A DNA stretch of 64,000 nucleotides from Phocaeicola plebeius DSM 17135 (GTDB lineage Bacteria > Bacteroidota > Bacteroidia > Bacteroidales > Bacteroidaceae). Under the pieces are notes generated by a model that did not search any database, was not told the DNA's origin, and worked only from the letters and a program-made list of their open reading frames with translations. Made by a program: the position numbers and the translations under genes. This document shows, in pieces, positions 7,879 to 16,178 of the stretch. The DNA lies in assembly GCF_000187895.1 (NCBI RefSeq), contig NZ_DS990119.1, positions 248,001 through 312,000 of the forward strand. The letters are read 5' to 3'. The stretch's first letter is position 1. Every line of letters begins with the position of its first letter.

Positions 7879-9087
7879 TTATAGGTTAGGAATTGCACCG
7901 AATTTACCGAACCTGTATGCTTTTTGGAGAGAACTAATCCTATTCAATCCTTTGAAATCGGTTAGAGGATACAATACACTTGAACCATCTGGATTCTTTT
8001 CTGTAAACCAGACATTATCTTTTCTAAGAAAATCTTCCTCTCCTAACAGTCCGTCATAATGCGTAGTGACCAACAACTGGGCCTGTTCTGATTCTTTCAG
8101 AAAACATTCAATGATATGTTCTATCAATTTCGGATGAAGAGAAAATTCGATATTGTCAACAGCAAGAAAAGCATCTTTTTCAAGAATTTTTTGTACTTGA
8201 GCTGCCAAGCTAAATGTTCGGACTGTACCGTCCGACTCAAGTAGCTCAGGAAACTCATAACAATCATTATTCCCATCTTCAGATAAAACTCTATGCTGAT
8301 ACATGGTATAATTAATCGGTCCCTTTTGCGTTTCCTGTTCTTTAGAAGTAATATTTGAAATGTTGAAATCTGCTTTCTGAAGATACCTCAAAATATAATC
8401 TTTTGCAGACTCATTCTTGATTGATTCTTCAGCATAACGATTTAAAGTTGATACTGATACAATAGCTGGCATAACCTGATTGGTCAAATACTGAAAAACC
8501 GTCTCTAGTTCCGCAATATGTGTATTCACCTGCATATAGGCCGAAAAAACTGACATGTTATGCAAACACTTCAATGTCATTGCTTCTTTAACAGCTTGCG
8601 ATATTTTGATTTTCTGGCCAAATTTGATAACAGAAACATTATTCTCTGTATTTCTTTCAAATATAGTAGCAGGTTGTTGACTTGGATAATAAATTAAACT
8701 TTCCTTAGCTACGTGCCATCTGTCTAAAGCTACTGAATAGACATAACGAACAGTTTTTTCCTTATTTTTCAAATAGAACGAAATCGAATATTCAGATAAG
8801 TGCCTCGAACTCGTTTTATTAAGGAGAAACGGAACTATTTGAATTTGTTCTGTCTTATTAAGTGGAGTATAAGTAATAAATGACTTGATAAAATCACAAA
8901 CCTTGATAATATTACTCTTACCAGATGCATTAGCTCCATAAATTACAGCTATCTTCAATAATCTCACACCAGCACCAAAGTCAATAACATGATATGATTC
9001 CATATCCTTACTTCTATCTGCTTCAAAACTTAGTATAGCCTCGTCTCTAAATGAGAACATGTTCTTAAATCTAATCTCTGCTATCAT
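7879..9087 (-). CDS. AAA_15-type ABC/OLD-like ATPase
   Basis: 402 residues. The Walker A motif is GANASGKS at 51-58, preceded by IRFKNMFSFRDEAILSFEA, the usual opening of this ATPase group. A signature-like segment LLESDGTVRTF lies near 282-292. A Walker B-like strand AFLAVDNIEFSLHP is at 306-319 and a switch histidine TTH at 341-343. The second acidic residue of Walker B is displaced (VDNIE rather than DE), which may alter hydrolysis. Proteins of this type are frequent in phage-defence operons, usually with a partner such as RloB or a DUF4276-like protein. No intact partner is present here; only a short peptide-coding remnant follows. A -7-like TATATTTG (minus strand, 9104-9111) precedes the start. 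Confidence 0.8.
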   Translation of the reverse strand: MIAEIRFKNMFSFRDEAILSFEADRSKDMESYHVIDFGAGVRLLKIAVIYGANASGKSNIIKVCDFIKSFITYTPLNKTEQIQIVPFLLNKTSSRHLSEYSISFYLKNKEKTVRYVYSVALDRWHVAKESLIYYPSQQPATIFERNTENNVSVIKFGQKIKISQAVKEAMTLKCLHNMSVFSAYMQVNTHIAELETVFQYLTNQVMPAIVSVSTLNRYAEESIKNESAKDYILRYLQKADFNISNITSKEQETQKGPINYTMYQHRVLSEDGNNDCYEFPELLESDGTVRTFSLAAQVQKILEKDAFLAVDNIEFSLHPKLIEHIIECFLKESEQAQLLVTTHYDGLLGEEDFLRKDNVWFTEKNPDGSSVLYPLTDFKGLNRISSLQKAYRFGKFGAIPNL

Positions 9088-9396
9088 ATAAACTTGTTTT
9101 CTACAAATATATAACTAAATATCAATATTTACATATTAGATATAATTATTTGCACCTTTTATGCAAATATCGATAACTAACATTTGTTCTATTAAATTTA
9201 TTATAAATCTAGGCTGTATAATCATTTAATCAAAATATCAATGCCACTAAATATCCGTCAGTATACTTGTCTAATTGTGAATTATAGGTATATAGCACTA
9301 TGTAAAATGAGATAAACTTTACATAATAATATATTTCCACAAAGAGCATATAGACAAGGTAATGGTATTCTCATAAATCATAGAGAGTAGAAAACT

Positions 9397-9462
9397 CAGC
9401 AAGGAGAAAAAGAAGGGTAAAGCAAACCTATTCAAGAGCAGGGCTCGGTTTTACTCTTGCTT
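9397..9462 (+). repeat. Degenerate 66-bp repeat, copy 2
   Basis: Partner of 6590-6655, 51 of 66 bases identical and ungapped. In the shared plus-strand frame it reads SKEKKKGKANLFKSRARFYS and ends at a stop after CLLQV. It looks like the C-terminal tail of a decayed gene that was present twice, flanking the ATPase region. Confidence 0.5.
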
Positions 9463-9607
9463 ATTGCAAGTTTAAAGTTTAGATTTACCCCATGTATATA
9501 TACATGTATTTTAAACTCAACTTACTTAAATGAAACCATACAGCAGAATAAGTTATTGAGTTTACAAGTTTAATAAAGCTCATATATGTACATATGCGTT
9601 AATAAAC

Positions 9608-9865
9608 TTATTTATAAACTTCATCCCTAAAGCAGGAAGGTGAACTCTTTTTTCTTTGCTGAAAAATTTCAAGTAGTATATTGACTTCTACCCAATGCAG
9701 AATGAACATTTCGTGCGTCTTTTCGAGGATTTGACGAATCAGTTTGTACGTGAATGCCTCTTTCTTCTTGCCGAATTTGTTGGCGGTGTAATCACGCCTA
9801 ATGAAGTATTGAAAAATATATTCAATACTTTTGGAGTTTTGAAAGTATGAAGAAACTTTCATCAC
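9608..9865 (-). CDS. Doubtful 85-residue frame, possible gene relic
   Basis: The middle part (RRDYTANKFGKKKEAFTYKL and IRQILEKTHEMFILHWVEV) has a protein-like composition and locally higher G+C than the sequence around it, suggesting a coding relic. The beginning and end look like AT-rich noise. No start with a clear ribosome site, no family recognised, and no operon partner. It may be a fragment of a mobile-element gene. Confidence 0.25.
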   Translation of the reverse strand: MMKVSSYFQNSKSIEYIFQYFIRRDYTANKFGKKKEAFTYKLIRQILEKTHEMFILHWVEVNILLEIFQQRKKSSPSCFRDEVYK

Positions 9866-10430
9866 ATTTGAAAATGAGCCATGACGATGTATTAATGCCC
9901 AAGATCCGTCATGGTGGCGTTCTATAAATATTATGATATTTTGCTGTTATTTCATGAAATACCTGATTTACAATATATTGTATATCATGCAGCAACTCAG
10001 CAGCCATTGCTTCAATATCAAATAAAAGTTAAATACGTTAAAGTGGTCAAGTGAAAGAAAGTATACCATTTGAAAATATCGCTCTTGAACCGTTTAGAAC
10101 GTAACTTACTGATAGTCAGACATAGTTAAATACTGCATCGCAAAGTCTACAACTTATATACTACCCTGTACCGAACTTATTCCAGTTTACACACGAGATA
10201 ATATAAGAATAAATTAGATAAATGAATAAAGACTGAAAGGAATCAAAATCAACCTCTTGCTAATCAAGAACAATCCGAATAAATACTTCCTGGTATTAGG
10301 TTCAAATCTAAAAATACATTTAAAATGAGCTTATTTTTGAATGTAAGCATCTCTAAAATATATACTTTTCTTTCTTTTACTAAGTATTACCCCAATTATA
10401 AAGTCAAATTTATAATCTTTGAATATTTTC

Positions 10431-10476
10431 TGTACAAATATACCACACTTATAAATATTTGTGGTATATTTGTACA
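10431..10476 (+). promoter_or_regulatory. Perfect 17-bp inverted repeat over the AbiE promoter (operator)
   Basis: TGTACAAATATACCACA at 10431-10447 is exactly mirrored by TGTGGTATATTTGTACA at 10460-10476, with a 12-bp spacer. The right arm contains a Bacteroides -7 element TATATTTG (10465-10472), 21 bp before the antitoxin ATG. AbiEi antitoxins are known to repress their operons by binding inverted repeats at the promoter, so this is very probably the autoregulatory operator. No clear -33 TTTG is present at the normal distance. Confidence 0.75.
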
Positions 10477-10493
10477 GATTTAGATAGTAAGCA

Positions 10494-11057
10494 ATGAAGA
10501 AACTTAATTCATACATATCATCAGCTGACATGAAGGAAAAAGGGCGTGCTGCTTATTACAAAATGTTGGAAAGTGTACGCCAAGGTGAACTGATACAGGT
10601 TCGACGAGGGCTGTATGCCAACATTGACCAACTTTCAAACAGCATGATTGACATAGAAGCGATTATACCAGGTGGAATTCTTTGCCTCTGGTCTGCATGG
10701 AGCATACACCAACTTACGACTTCTATGCCACAAGCCTATCATGTAGCCATAAAAAGAGATAGAAAAGTAGTAACACCTTCATTTCCCTCAATAGAGCTTC
10801 ACCACTATACTGCTTCTATACTAGAGATTGGGGTAAGTAAGATGGTTTTGGAGGGTTACAATATCAGGGTCTATGATATAGAGCGATGCGTATGTGATGC
10901 AATTAAATTCAGAAATAAGATAGGTATTGATGTCTGCTCAGAAATCATAGATAACTATCTTACACGACCTGAACGAAATATAAGTAAACTATTGGATTAT
11001 GCCAGACAACTCCGTGTGGGCAAAATCCTTGAAAACTATCTGCAAGTCAAACTATGA
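10494..11057 (+). CDS. abiEi: AbiEi-type antitoxin and autorepressor
   Basis: 187 residues. The N-terminal winged helix (about 1-50: KKLNSYISSADMKEKGRAAYYKML, then GELIQVRRGLYAN) is followed by the AbiEi core (GGILCLWSAWSIHQLTTSMPQAYHVAI, then VYDIERCVCDAIKFRNKIG). In type IV AbiE systems this protein represses transcription and neutralises the toxin indirectly. It lies 17 bp behind a perfect inverted-repeat operator, and its stop overlaps the toxin ATG (ATGA at 11054-11057), implying translational coupling. It differs clearly from the orphan AbiEi-like protein at 6701-7327. Confidence 0.85.
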   Translation: MKKLNSYISSADMKEKGRAAYYKMLESVRQGELIQVRRGLYANIDQLSNSMIDIEAIIPGGILCLWSAWSIHQLTTSMPQAYHVAIKRDRKVVTPSFPSIELHHYTASILEIGVSKMVLEGYNIRVYDIERCVCDAIKFRNKIGIDVCSEIIDNYLTRPERNISKLLDYARQLRVGKILENYLQVKL

Positions 11058-11929
11058 GTAAAGAACAAAATAAAAACTACGGAAAATCAATTCGTACAAA
11101 GCTCTTAAATGTAGCTAAAAAGGAAAATATATTCTATCAGACTATATTGACACGATATTTTCAGGAGCGACTACTATATAGGATGTCACAAACACGCTAC
11201 CGCAACAATTTCTACCTAAAAGGTGGGGCTCTTATGTATGCCTATGAACGTTTTGCTGCACGTCCTACATTGGATATTGATTTTCTTGGTAACAATATAA
11301 GCAATGAAGGTACTTCAATTATAGCAGCATTCAAGGAAATATGTTCCGTACCCTTTGAAGAAGATGGAGTGATATTTGACGTTGAGCACATTACTGCCCA
11401 AAATATCACAGAGTTCAAAGACTATCATGGAATACGCCTAAGCATACCGGTAAAAATGGATTCCATAGCACAAGTGCTGACTATGGATATTGGTTTTGGC
11501 GATGTGGTTACACCCTCACCTGTCAATCTGGATTTTCCTATTTTGCTAGAACATCTGCCTTGTGCTAATATCCTGGCATATTCTCTGGAAACAGTTATTG
11601 CAGAAAAGATGCATGCAATAATAGACCTTGCAGATCAAAGCAGTCGTATGAAAGATTATTATGATTTGCATAGAATACTGAAGGAAGAAAAATATGACCC
11701 AGAAGTTTTACAGGAAGCTATAATCCGTACATTCGAAAACAGACATACACCTTATGATGAGAACACAATGTTCTTTCGTAAAGATTTTGGAATCAACCAA
11801 CAAATGGAAGCAAGATGGAAAGCTTTTATGCGTAAAATCACAAAGGCCACTGATCTATCCTTCTCTGAAGTTGTGGCATTCATTCAGGAAACACTTCGTC
11901 CATATTGGGAAAACATACCGCATGAATAA
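11054..11929 (+). CDS. abiEii: AbiEii-type nucleotidyltransferase toxin
   Basis: 291 residues of the DUF1814/AbiEii nucleotidyltransferase family. The motifs are present: K56-G-G in FYLKGGALMYAY, the metal-binding pair D74-x-D76 in RPTLDIDFLGN, a second acidic strand DIGFGD near 147-152, and the helix ending in RMKDYYDLHRI around 206-216. Related toxins add nucleotides to tRNA acceptor stems or otherwise block translation; the substrate here is unknown. The antitoxin gene overlaps its start, and a metallophosphoesterase gene overlaps its end, so three genes form one tight unit. The protein looks intact. Confidence 0.88.
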   Translation: MSKEQNKNYGKSIRTKLLNVAKKENIFYQTILTRYFQERLLYRMSQTRYRNNFYLKGGALMYAYERFAARPTLDIDFLGNNISNEGTSIIAAFKEICSVPFEEDGVIFDVEHITAQNITEFKDYHGIRLSIPVKMDSIAQVLTMDIGFGDVVTPSPVNLDFPILLEHLPCANILAYSLETVIAEKMHAIIDLADQSSRMKDYYDLHRILKEEKYDPEVLQEAIIRTFENRHTPYDENTMFFRKDFGINQQMEARWKAFMRKITKATDLSFSEVVAFIQETLRPYWENIPHE

Positions 11930-12731
11930 TACAGACTATAAAATATATGAATTTCTAGAATGTGAATCCATAGTCATTTCTGGGGATATTCACGGAGATT
12001 TCAATCTTCTTGTGAACAAAATGTGCGTACAATACAGTATGGAGAATACGCTTCTCATAGTTGCTGGAGACTGTGGATTTGGTTTTGAAAATAGAGGCTA
12101 TTATGAAAATATCGTCAAGAAGAACGCCAAACGTATGAATGATAATAACAATTGGATCCTTTTCGTCAGAGGTAATCACGACAATCCTGCCTATTTCGAC
12201 GGCTGTACGTTCAAGCATAAAAGGTTTATTGCCATTCCAGACTATTCCATCGTAAAAGCGTGTGGACACACATTACTCTGCATTGGAGGGGCAATATCCA
12301 TCGACCGCTCATACAGACTTAACACATGGGAACAGTTACAGAAAAGGTGCCATAAATCATCTCATGATTTAAGTAGAGGAATCTATGAGCGAAACTATTA
12401 TTGGCCAGACGAAAAACCTGTCTTCAATACTGAATTGCTTGATAAAATAACTGCAGAACAGACAATCGACACCGTTATAACCCATACATCGCCGTCATTC
12501 TGTGAATTACAAAATAAGAACGGACTTTATAGATGGACCAATAACGATACACAACTGCTGGTAGATGTTCAGCAAGAACGGGAAACTATGGACTCCATCT
12601 ACCATATGCTGAAAGAGAAGCAAAATATTACCCATTGGTGCTATGGACATTTTCATCAGAGTTGGCATAACAATATTGATGGGATTCTATTTAAAATGCT
12701 GGATATTATGGAGTTCTACGAAATAAAATAA
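11922..12731 (+). CDS. Calcineurin-like metallophosphoesterase coupled to the AbiE toxin
   Basis: 269 residues from the ATG at 11922, which overlaps the toxin's last eight bases. A longer frame exists upstream but runs inside the toxin gene. All metallophosphoesterase motifs are present: GD22-x-H24 (GDIHGD), GD50 (GDCGFGF), GNH86D (RGNHDNP), a late HTSPS and the terminal GHFHQS. No signal peptide, so it acts in the cytoplasm. The overlap makes co-expression with AbiEi and AbiEii almost certain. It may remove nucleotides or phosphates added by the toxin, act on a nucleotide signal, or be a second effector; these roles are inference. Family assignment is firm. Confidence 0.88.
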   Translation: MNNTDYKIYEFLECESIVISGDIHGDFNLLVNKMCVQYSMENTLLIVAGDCGFGFENRGYYENIVKKNAKRMNDNNNWILFVRGNHDNPAYFDGCTFKHKRFIAIPDYSIVKACGHTLLCIGGAISIDRSYRLNTWEQLQKRCHKSSHDLSRGIYERNYYWPDEKPVFNTELLDKITAEQTIDTVITHTSPSFCELQNKNGLYRWTNNDTQLLVDVQQERETMDSIYHMLKEKQNITHWCYGHFHQSWHNNIDGILFKMLDIMEFYEIK

Positions 12732-13087
12732 CATTTAATCATAAACTACGTTCTATTTGTTCTACAACATATTAAAATACAAATTATTTATTATCATATT
12801 ATTCTGTATTGAATAAATGGATTATCCCTATTTTCATTATACTAGCAAGATGTATATTTATCAGTCCCTACTCCCCTACTAATGCATCCTGCTATATACG
12901 AAATTTTTAAATTTAGTACTAAAATCAAGAGGATAATTTAGGAAACAAGTGATAACTATATCTTAAAACACATCAAGCATAAGATAATATATCGCATAAA
13001 AATAAAAATATATAGATTATATCATGATACACTACGCAACTATATGAATACTCCACTTTTTGTACCTTGTAGAAAATATTGAAAAAG
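12732..13087. other. AT-rich gap after the AbiE unit
   Basis: About 356 bp with no reading frame or clear terminator hairpin. It separates the AbiE unit from the promoter of the caspase operon. Confidence 0.4.
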
Positions 13088-13119
13088 TTTGGGAAATATA
13101 CCATTTTTTCATACATTTG
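13088..13119 (+). promoter_or_regulatory. Consensus Bacteroides promoter for the caspase operon
   Basis: TTTG at 13088-13091, 20-bp spacer, then TACATTTG at 13112-13119. This matches the Bacteroides primary-sigma consensus TTTG-n19/21-TAnnTTTG exactly. Transcription would start near 13127 and give a leader of about 175 bases before the ATG at 13301. Confidence 0.75.
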
Positions 13120-13126
13120 TATAGAG

Positions 13127-13168
13127 TCAAAGGCTTTCGGAAATTGCGAAGCATTTCTAATACTTTGA
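13127..13168 (+). promoter_or_regulatory. Structured leader of the caspase operon
   Basis: TCAAAG at 13127-13132 pairs with CTTTGA at 13163-13168, and nested inside are GCTT/AAGC and GAAAT/ATTTC complements. The stem would sit at the very 5' end of the transcript, where it could stabilise the RNA or modulate expression. Stability was judged only by eye. Confidence 0.35.
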
Positions 13169-13300
13169 TTATCAGATTTTTAAATGTTGCAATATTGTAC
13201 CTCACGTGTATTTGAGTTTTTCAAACAAGTTTTGAACTTATTGAATACCAATGTTTGTCGAGATTTTCTAAATAACTGCATCGAAATTAAAAATATTCTT

Positions 13301-16171
13301 ATGAGAAAAGTTCTAATCATTATATATATATTTCAATTATTCTCATTGATGAGTCAAGCGCAAGGGGTAGTAGAAAAAAATGATTCTGTTACAACTATTG
13401 TTCAATCGGGTCACATGATTGGTGCTATTGATATTAGTGCCGACCAGAAATATGCCCTTACAACCGATAGACATACAATTGCTTTATGGGATTTAGAAAA
13501 AAGGCGTATTATTCGTTTAGTGTCTCTTCCCAACAGACTTGTACAGTTTCATCCATTAAATCCTACCTGGATGATGGTTAATCCTGTAGATGACTATTCT
13601 TTGAATGGACAAGGCTCTTATTATACCTATAATATTTTCACCGGCAAACGCTTGGGAGTAAGAAAGGCTAAAGATATCAACTTCAGGAACCGATGGATGG
13701 ATAATTTTCTGCTGGAGCATAAAAATGCAACTATTACCATTAAGTCAAAACAGAGCAAAAGAGTGATTGGAGTGCTGAATAGCCATACGGGAATAAGGAC
13801 GGGACGCATTACCCTTAACCTAAACGACAGTCTTCTGATGCAAACAGGATTGCGTCCGCTTGTATGGGACCTGAAGAACGCAAAGTTCCTGCGACAGATT
13901 CCATATATTGATTTTCTAAAAAAAGACAATAACCTTTATTTCAAGGATTATTATACTATACCCTTACCCAAATCAGATAAATTTAATATTAAACGAGGAA
14001 GATACCAGTATGGTTACCGTGCAATTTATGAAGGCTATTTCACTAAAAACGATGAACTGCTATTGGGGGGATATAATGCAAATATCACTCGATGGAGTAT
14101 CGACGGTCGGCTGTTAGGAACTATCAAAACCGATGGCGCTCCTATTTTTGCTTTCTCAGATAATGGCAAGTATAGGGTAGCCGCAACATATGAAGGGCTT
14201 AACATGGGACGCGTTTCTGACAAAAAATTAAAAGATTGCAAAGTCTTTAATGAACAATCGGGGTATAAGTTACAATATCAGGTATCATCAGCATTCAGAA
14301 AAGATTATTTTGTAACTGGTGGAGATGACTTATATCTGTTAATGGGAAAATTCGGGAAGCCGGATTTCCGGAAAAAGATGCTATACCTGGACTTTCAACC
14401 TATGTGTTACGATATTGATGATTCTGAACAGACTATCCTTTTAAGTGGTGAATATGGACGATTACAAGAAGTACCTATTGATAGCCCTTCTAAATATATC
14501 AAGTATTTCACGACAGAGTTCAAAAGATCAAGAGTCGAATGTTGCCTTTACTTGGATAATGATTGGATAGCAGCAGGTTGTACCGATGGAGTGATTGGCT
14601 TTTGGAAAAGGGGTATTCAGGAAGCACAACAGTGGAGTTATGTGCACAGAAATGAAGTGACCGACATGAAACTTTCGCACGATGGAAAATGGTTTATCAG
14701 TGCTGACGGAACCGGAATGATTAGGATTTGGGATGCAAAGAAACACACTCCTATAGTAGATATGCATTATCTAAGTACTGAAAACGACTATGTGTTTATT
14801 ACCCCAGATAATTACTACAAAGCATCAAAAGGAGCATACGAAATGATGCACTTTGTTAAAGGGATGCAAGTTCTCAGTTTTGATCAGTTCGACTTGATTT
14901 ATAACCGTCCAGACATAATATTACAACGATTAGGTCAGCCTAAAGATAAAACTATGCCTTACTACTTTGCCTGGAAAAAACGATTACAACGCATGGGGTA
15001 TACCGAAGAAATGCTTTCTACTGAAATACATGCTCCAGAACTGAAGGTGACTAATAAAGAGAACTTACCCCAGTCAACTACCAAACGGAAAGTGAATATA
15101 GATATACTGGCAACAGATAGTAAATATAAACTTTCTCACCTGTTTGTTTCTCTTAATGGAGTACCTATTTATGGCAAGCAAGGAAAAAGTATTGGCGATT
15201 CCGTACCTTCTATCTATAAAAAACAGTTAGCATTGACGTTATGTCAAGGCAATAATCACATTGAGATTTCGTGTATGAACGAAAAAGGCGTGGAGTCTTA
15301 TAGGGAACAAATTGAGGTATTTTGTGATACGGCTATTGTGAAACCACGTCTTTTTGTAGCTTCCATAGGAGTGTCTCAATATGAGCAAGGAGGCTTCAAC
15401 CTGAACTATGCGGCTAAGGACGCCGTCGATTTTCTAGCAATGATGGAGATTGAGGGAAAAGATAGGTTTGCATCAATAGAGAAGATGCTATTGACAAACG
15501 AAGAATTCTCTAAGAACTCTGTTACTCGTTTGAAACGTTTTTTCGCACAAGCAGAAAGAGATGATGTAGTGATGCTGTTCTATGCCGGCCATGGCGTTTT
15601 GAATAGTGATATGGATTACTATCTAGGAACTTATGCTATGGACTTTGACATGCCGCAGTCAAATGGCTTGAGATATGACGATTTTGAATCATGCTTGGAC
15701 AATACCGAAAGCGTGCACCGCTTTTGCTTTATCGATGCATGTCACTCAGGCGAATTAGATAAAGAAGACTATCTGAGTGATAATGTAGTGATGAAGCCTG
15801 TTGGAAAGCTTGCATTTCGTAATGCCGGCAATGGGTTACGTAAGGTAAAAGGCCATGGAGTTAAACAAGTACAAACGTTGTTTAACGAGTTGTTTGTGGA
15901 TGTGCGTTGGGGCGTGGGTGCCACAGTACTCACCAGTGCAGGAGGAATGGAGGTTTCTTTAGAAGGGAACGACTGGAAAAATGGGCTTTTCACCTGGTGC
16001 CTGAAAAAAGGAATTCAGGAACGTGCTGCTGATGGTAATGGTGATGGGAAAATTAATATTCACGAACTGACCGACTATGTAAGCAGAGAGGTAAACCGAT
16101 TGTCTGATGGACTACAAACACCTTGCGTGCGTCAAGAAAACCGTCAACAGGATTTTATAATTATAAATTAA
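13301..16171 (+). CDS. Secreted WD40-like protein with C-terminal caspase domain
   Basis: 956 residues from the ATG at 13301, chosen because it starts a signal peptide (MRKVLIIIYIFQLFSLMSQAQG); a 39-codon extension upstream is unlike a protein. Residues about 30-540 contain WD40-like beta-propeller strands (YALTTDRHTIALWDLEKRR, KWFISADGTGMIRIWDAKK). An Ig-like linker follows, then a C14 caspase domain at 680-956. Catalytic residues are present: His764 in FYAGHGV and Cys814 in IDACHSGE. A short EF-hand-like loop, DGNGDGKINIHE, lies at 911-922. Caspase-type proteases cleave proteins after a chosen residue; here export to the periplasm is predicted, which is unusual. First gene of a four-gene operon; the next starts eight bases on. 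The propeller probably binds a partner or ligand. Confidence 0.85.
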   Translation: MRKVLIIIYIFQLFSLMSQAQGVVEKNDSVTTIVQSGHMIGAIDISADQKYALTTDRHTIALWDLEKRRIIRLVSLPNRLVQFHPLNPTWMMVNPVDDYSLNGQGSYYTYNIFTGKRLGVRKAKDINFRNRWMDNFLLEHKNATITIKSKQSKRVIGVLNSHTGIRTGRITLNLNDSLLMQTGLRPLVWDLKNAKFLRQIPYIDFLKKDNNLYFKDYYTIPLPKSDKFNIKRGRYQYGYRAIYEGYFTKNDELLLGGYNANITRWSIDGRLLGTIKTDGAPIFAFSDNGKYRVAATYEGLNMGRVSDKKLKDCKVFNEQSGYKLQYQVSSAFRKDYFVTGGDDLYLLMGKFGKPDFRKKMLYLDFQPMCYDIDDSEQTILLSGEYGRLQEVPIDSPSKYIKYFTTEFKRSRVECCLYLDNDWIAAGCTDGVIGFWKRGIQEAQQWSYVHRNEVTDMKLSHDGKWFISADGTGMIRIWDAKKHTPIVDMHYLSTENDYVFITPDNYYKASKGAYEMMHFVKGMQVLSFDQFDLIYNRPDIILQRLGQPKDKTMPYYFAWKKRLQRMGYTEEMLSTEIHAPELKVTNKENLPQSTTKRKVNIDILATDSKYKLSHLFVSLNGVPIYGKQGKSIGDSVPSIYKKQLALTLCQGNNHIEISCMNEKGVESYREQIEVFCDTAIVKPRLFVASIGVSQYEQGGFNLNYAAKDAVDFLAMMEIEGKDRFASIEKMLLTNEEFSKNSVTRLKRFFAQAERDDVVMLFYAGHGVLNSDMDYYLGTYAMDFDMPQSNGLRYDDFESCLDNTESVHRFCFIDACHSGELDKEDYLSDNVVMKPVGKLAFRNAGNGLRKVKGHGVKQVQTLFNELFVDVRWGVGATVLTSAGGMEVSLEGNDWKNGLFTWCLKKGIQERAADGNGDGKINIHELTDYVSREVNRLSDGLQTPCVRQENRQQDFIIIN

Positions 16172-16178
16172 ATACTAT

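Larger units (their letters stand above)
9088..10430. other. 1.3-kb decayed AT-rich region
   Basis: Between the ATPase start and the AbiE operator there is no convincing intact gene. It contains repeat copy 2 (9397-9462) and a doubtful 85-codon frame (9608-9865). The remainder is AT-rich sequence with many stops in all frames. It is best read as a graveyard of inserted and deleted accessory genes. Confidence 0.5.

Noticed and set aside
10331..10531. Minus-strand 66-codon frame
   Set aside because: Runs across the AbiE operator palindrome and into the start of the antitoxin gene; no protein-like features.
13184..13300. Upstream extension of the caspase gene
   Set aside because: The 39 extra residues would bury the signal peptide; the ATG at 13301 gives a normal secreted N-terminus.
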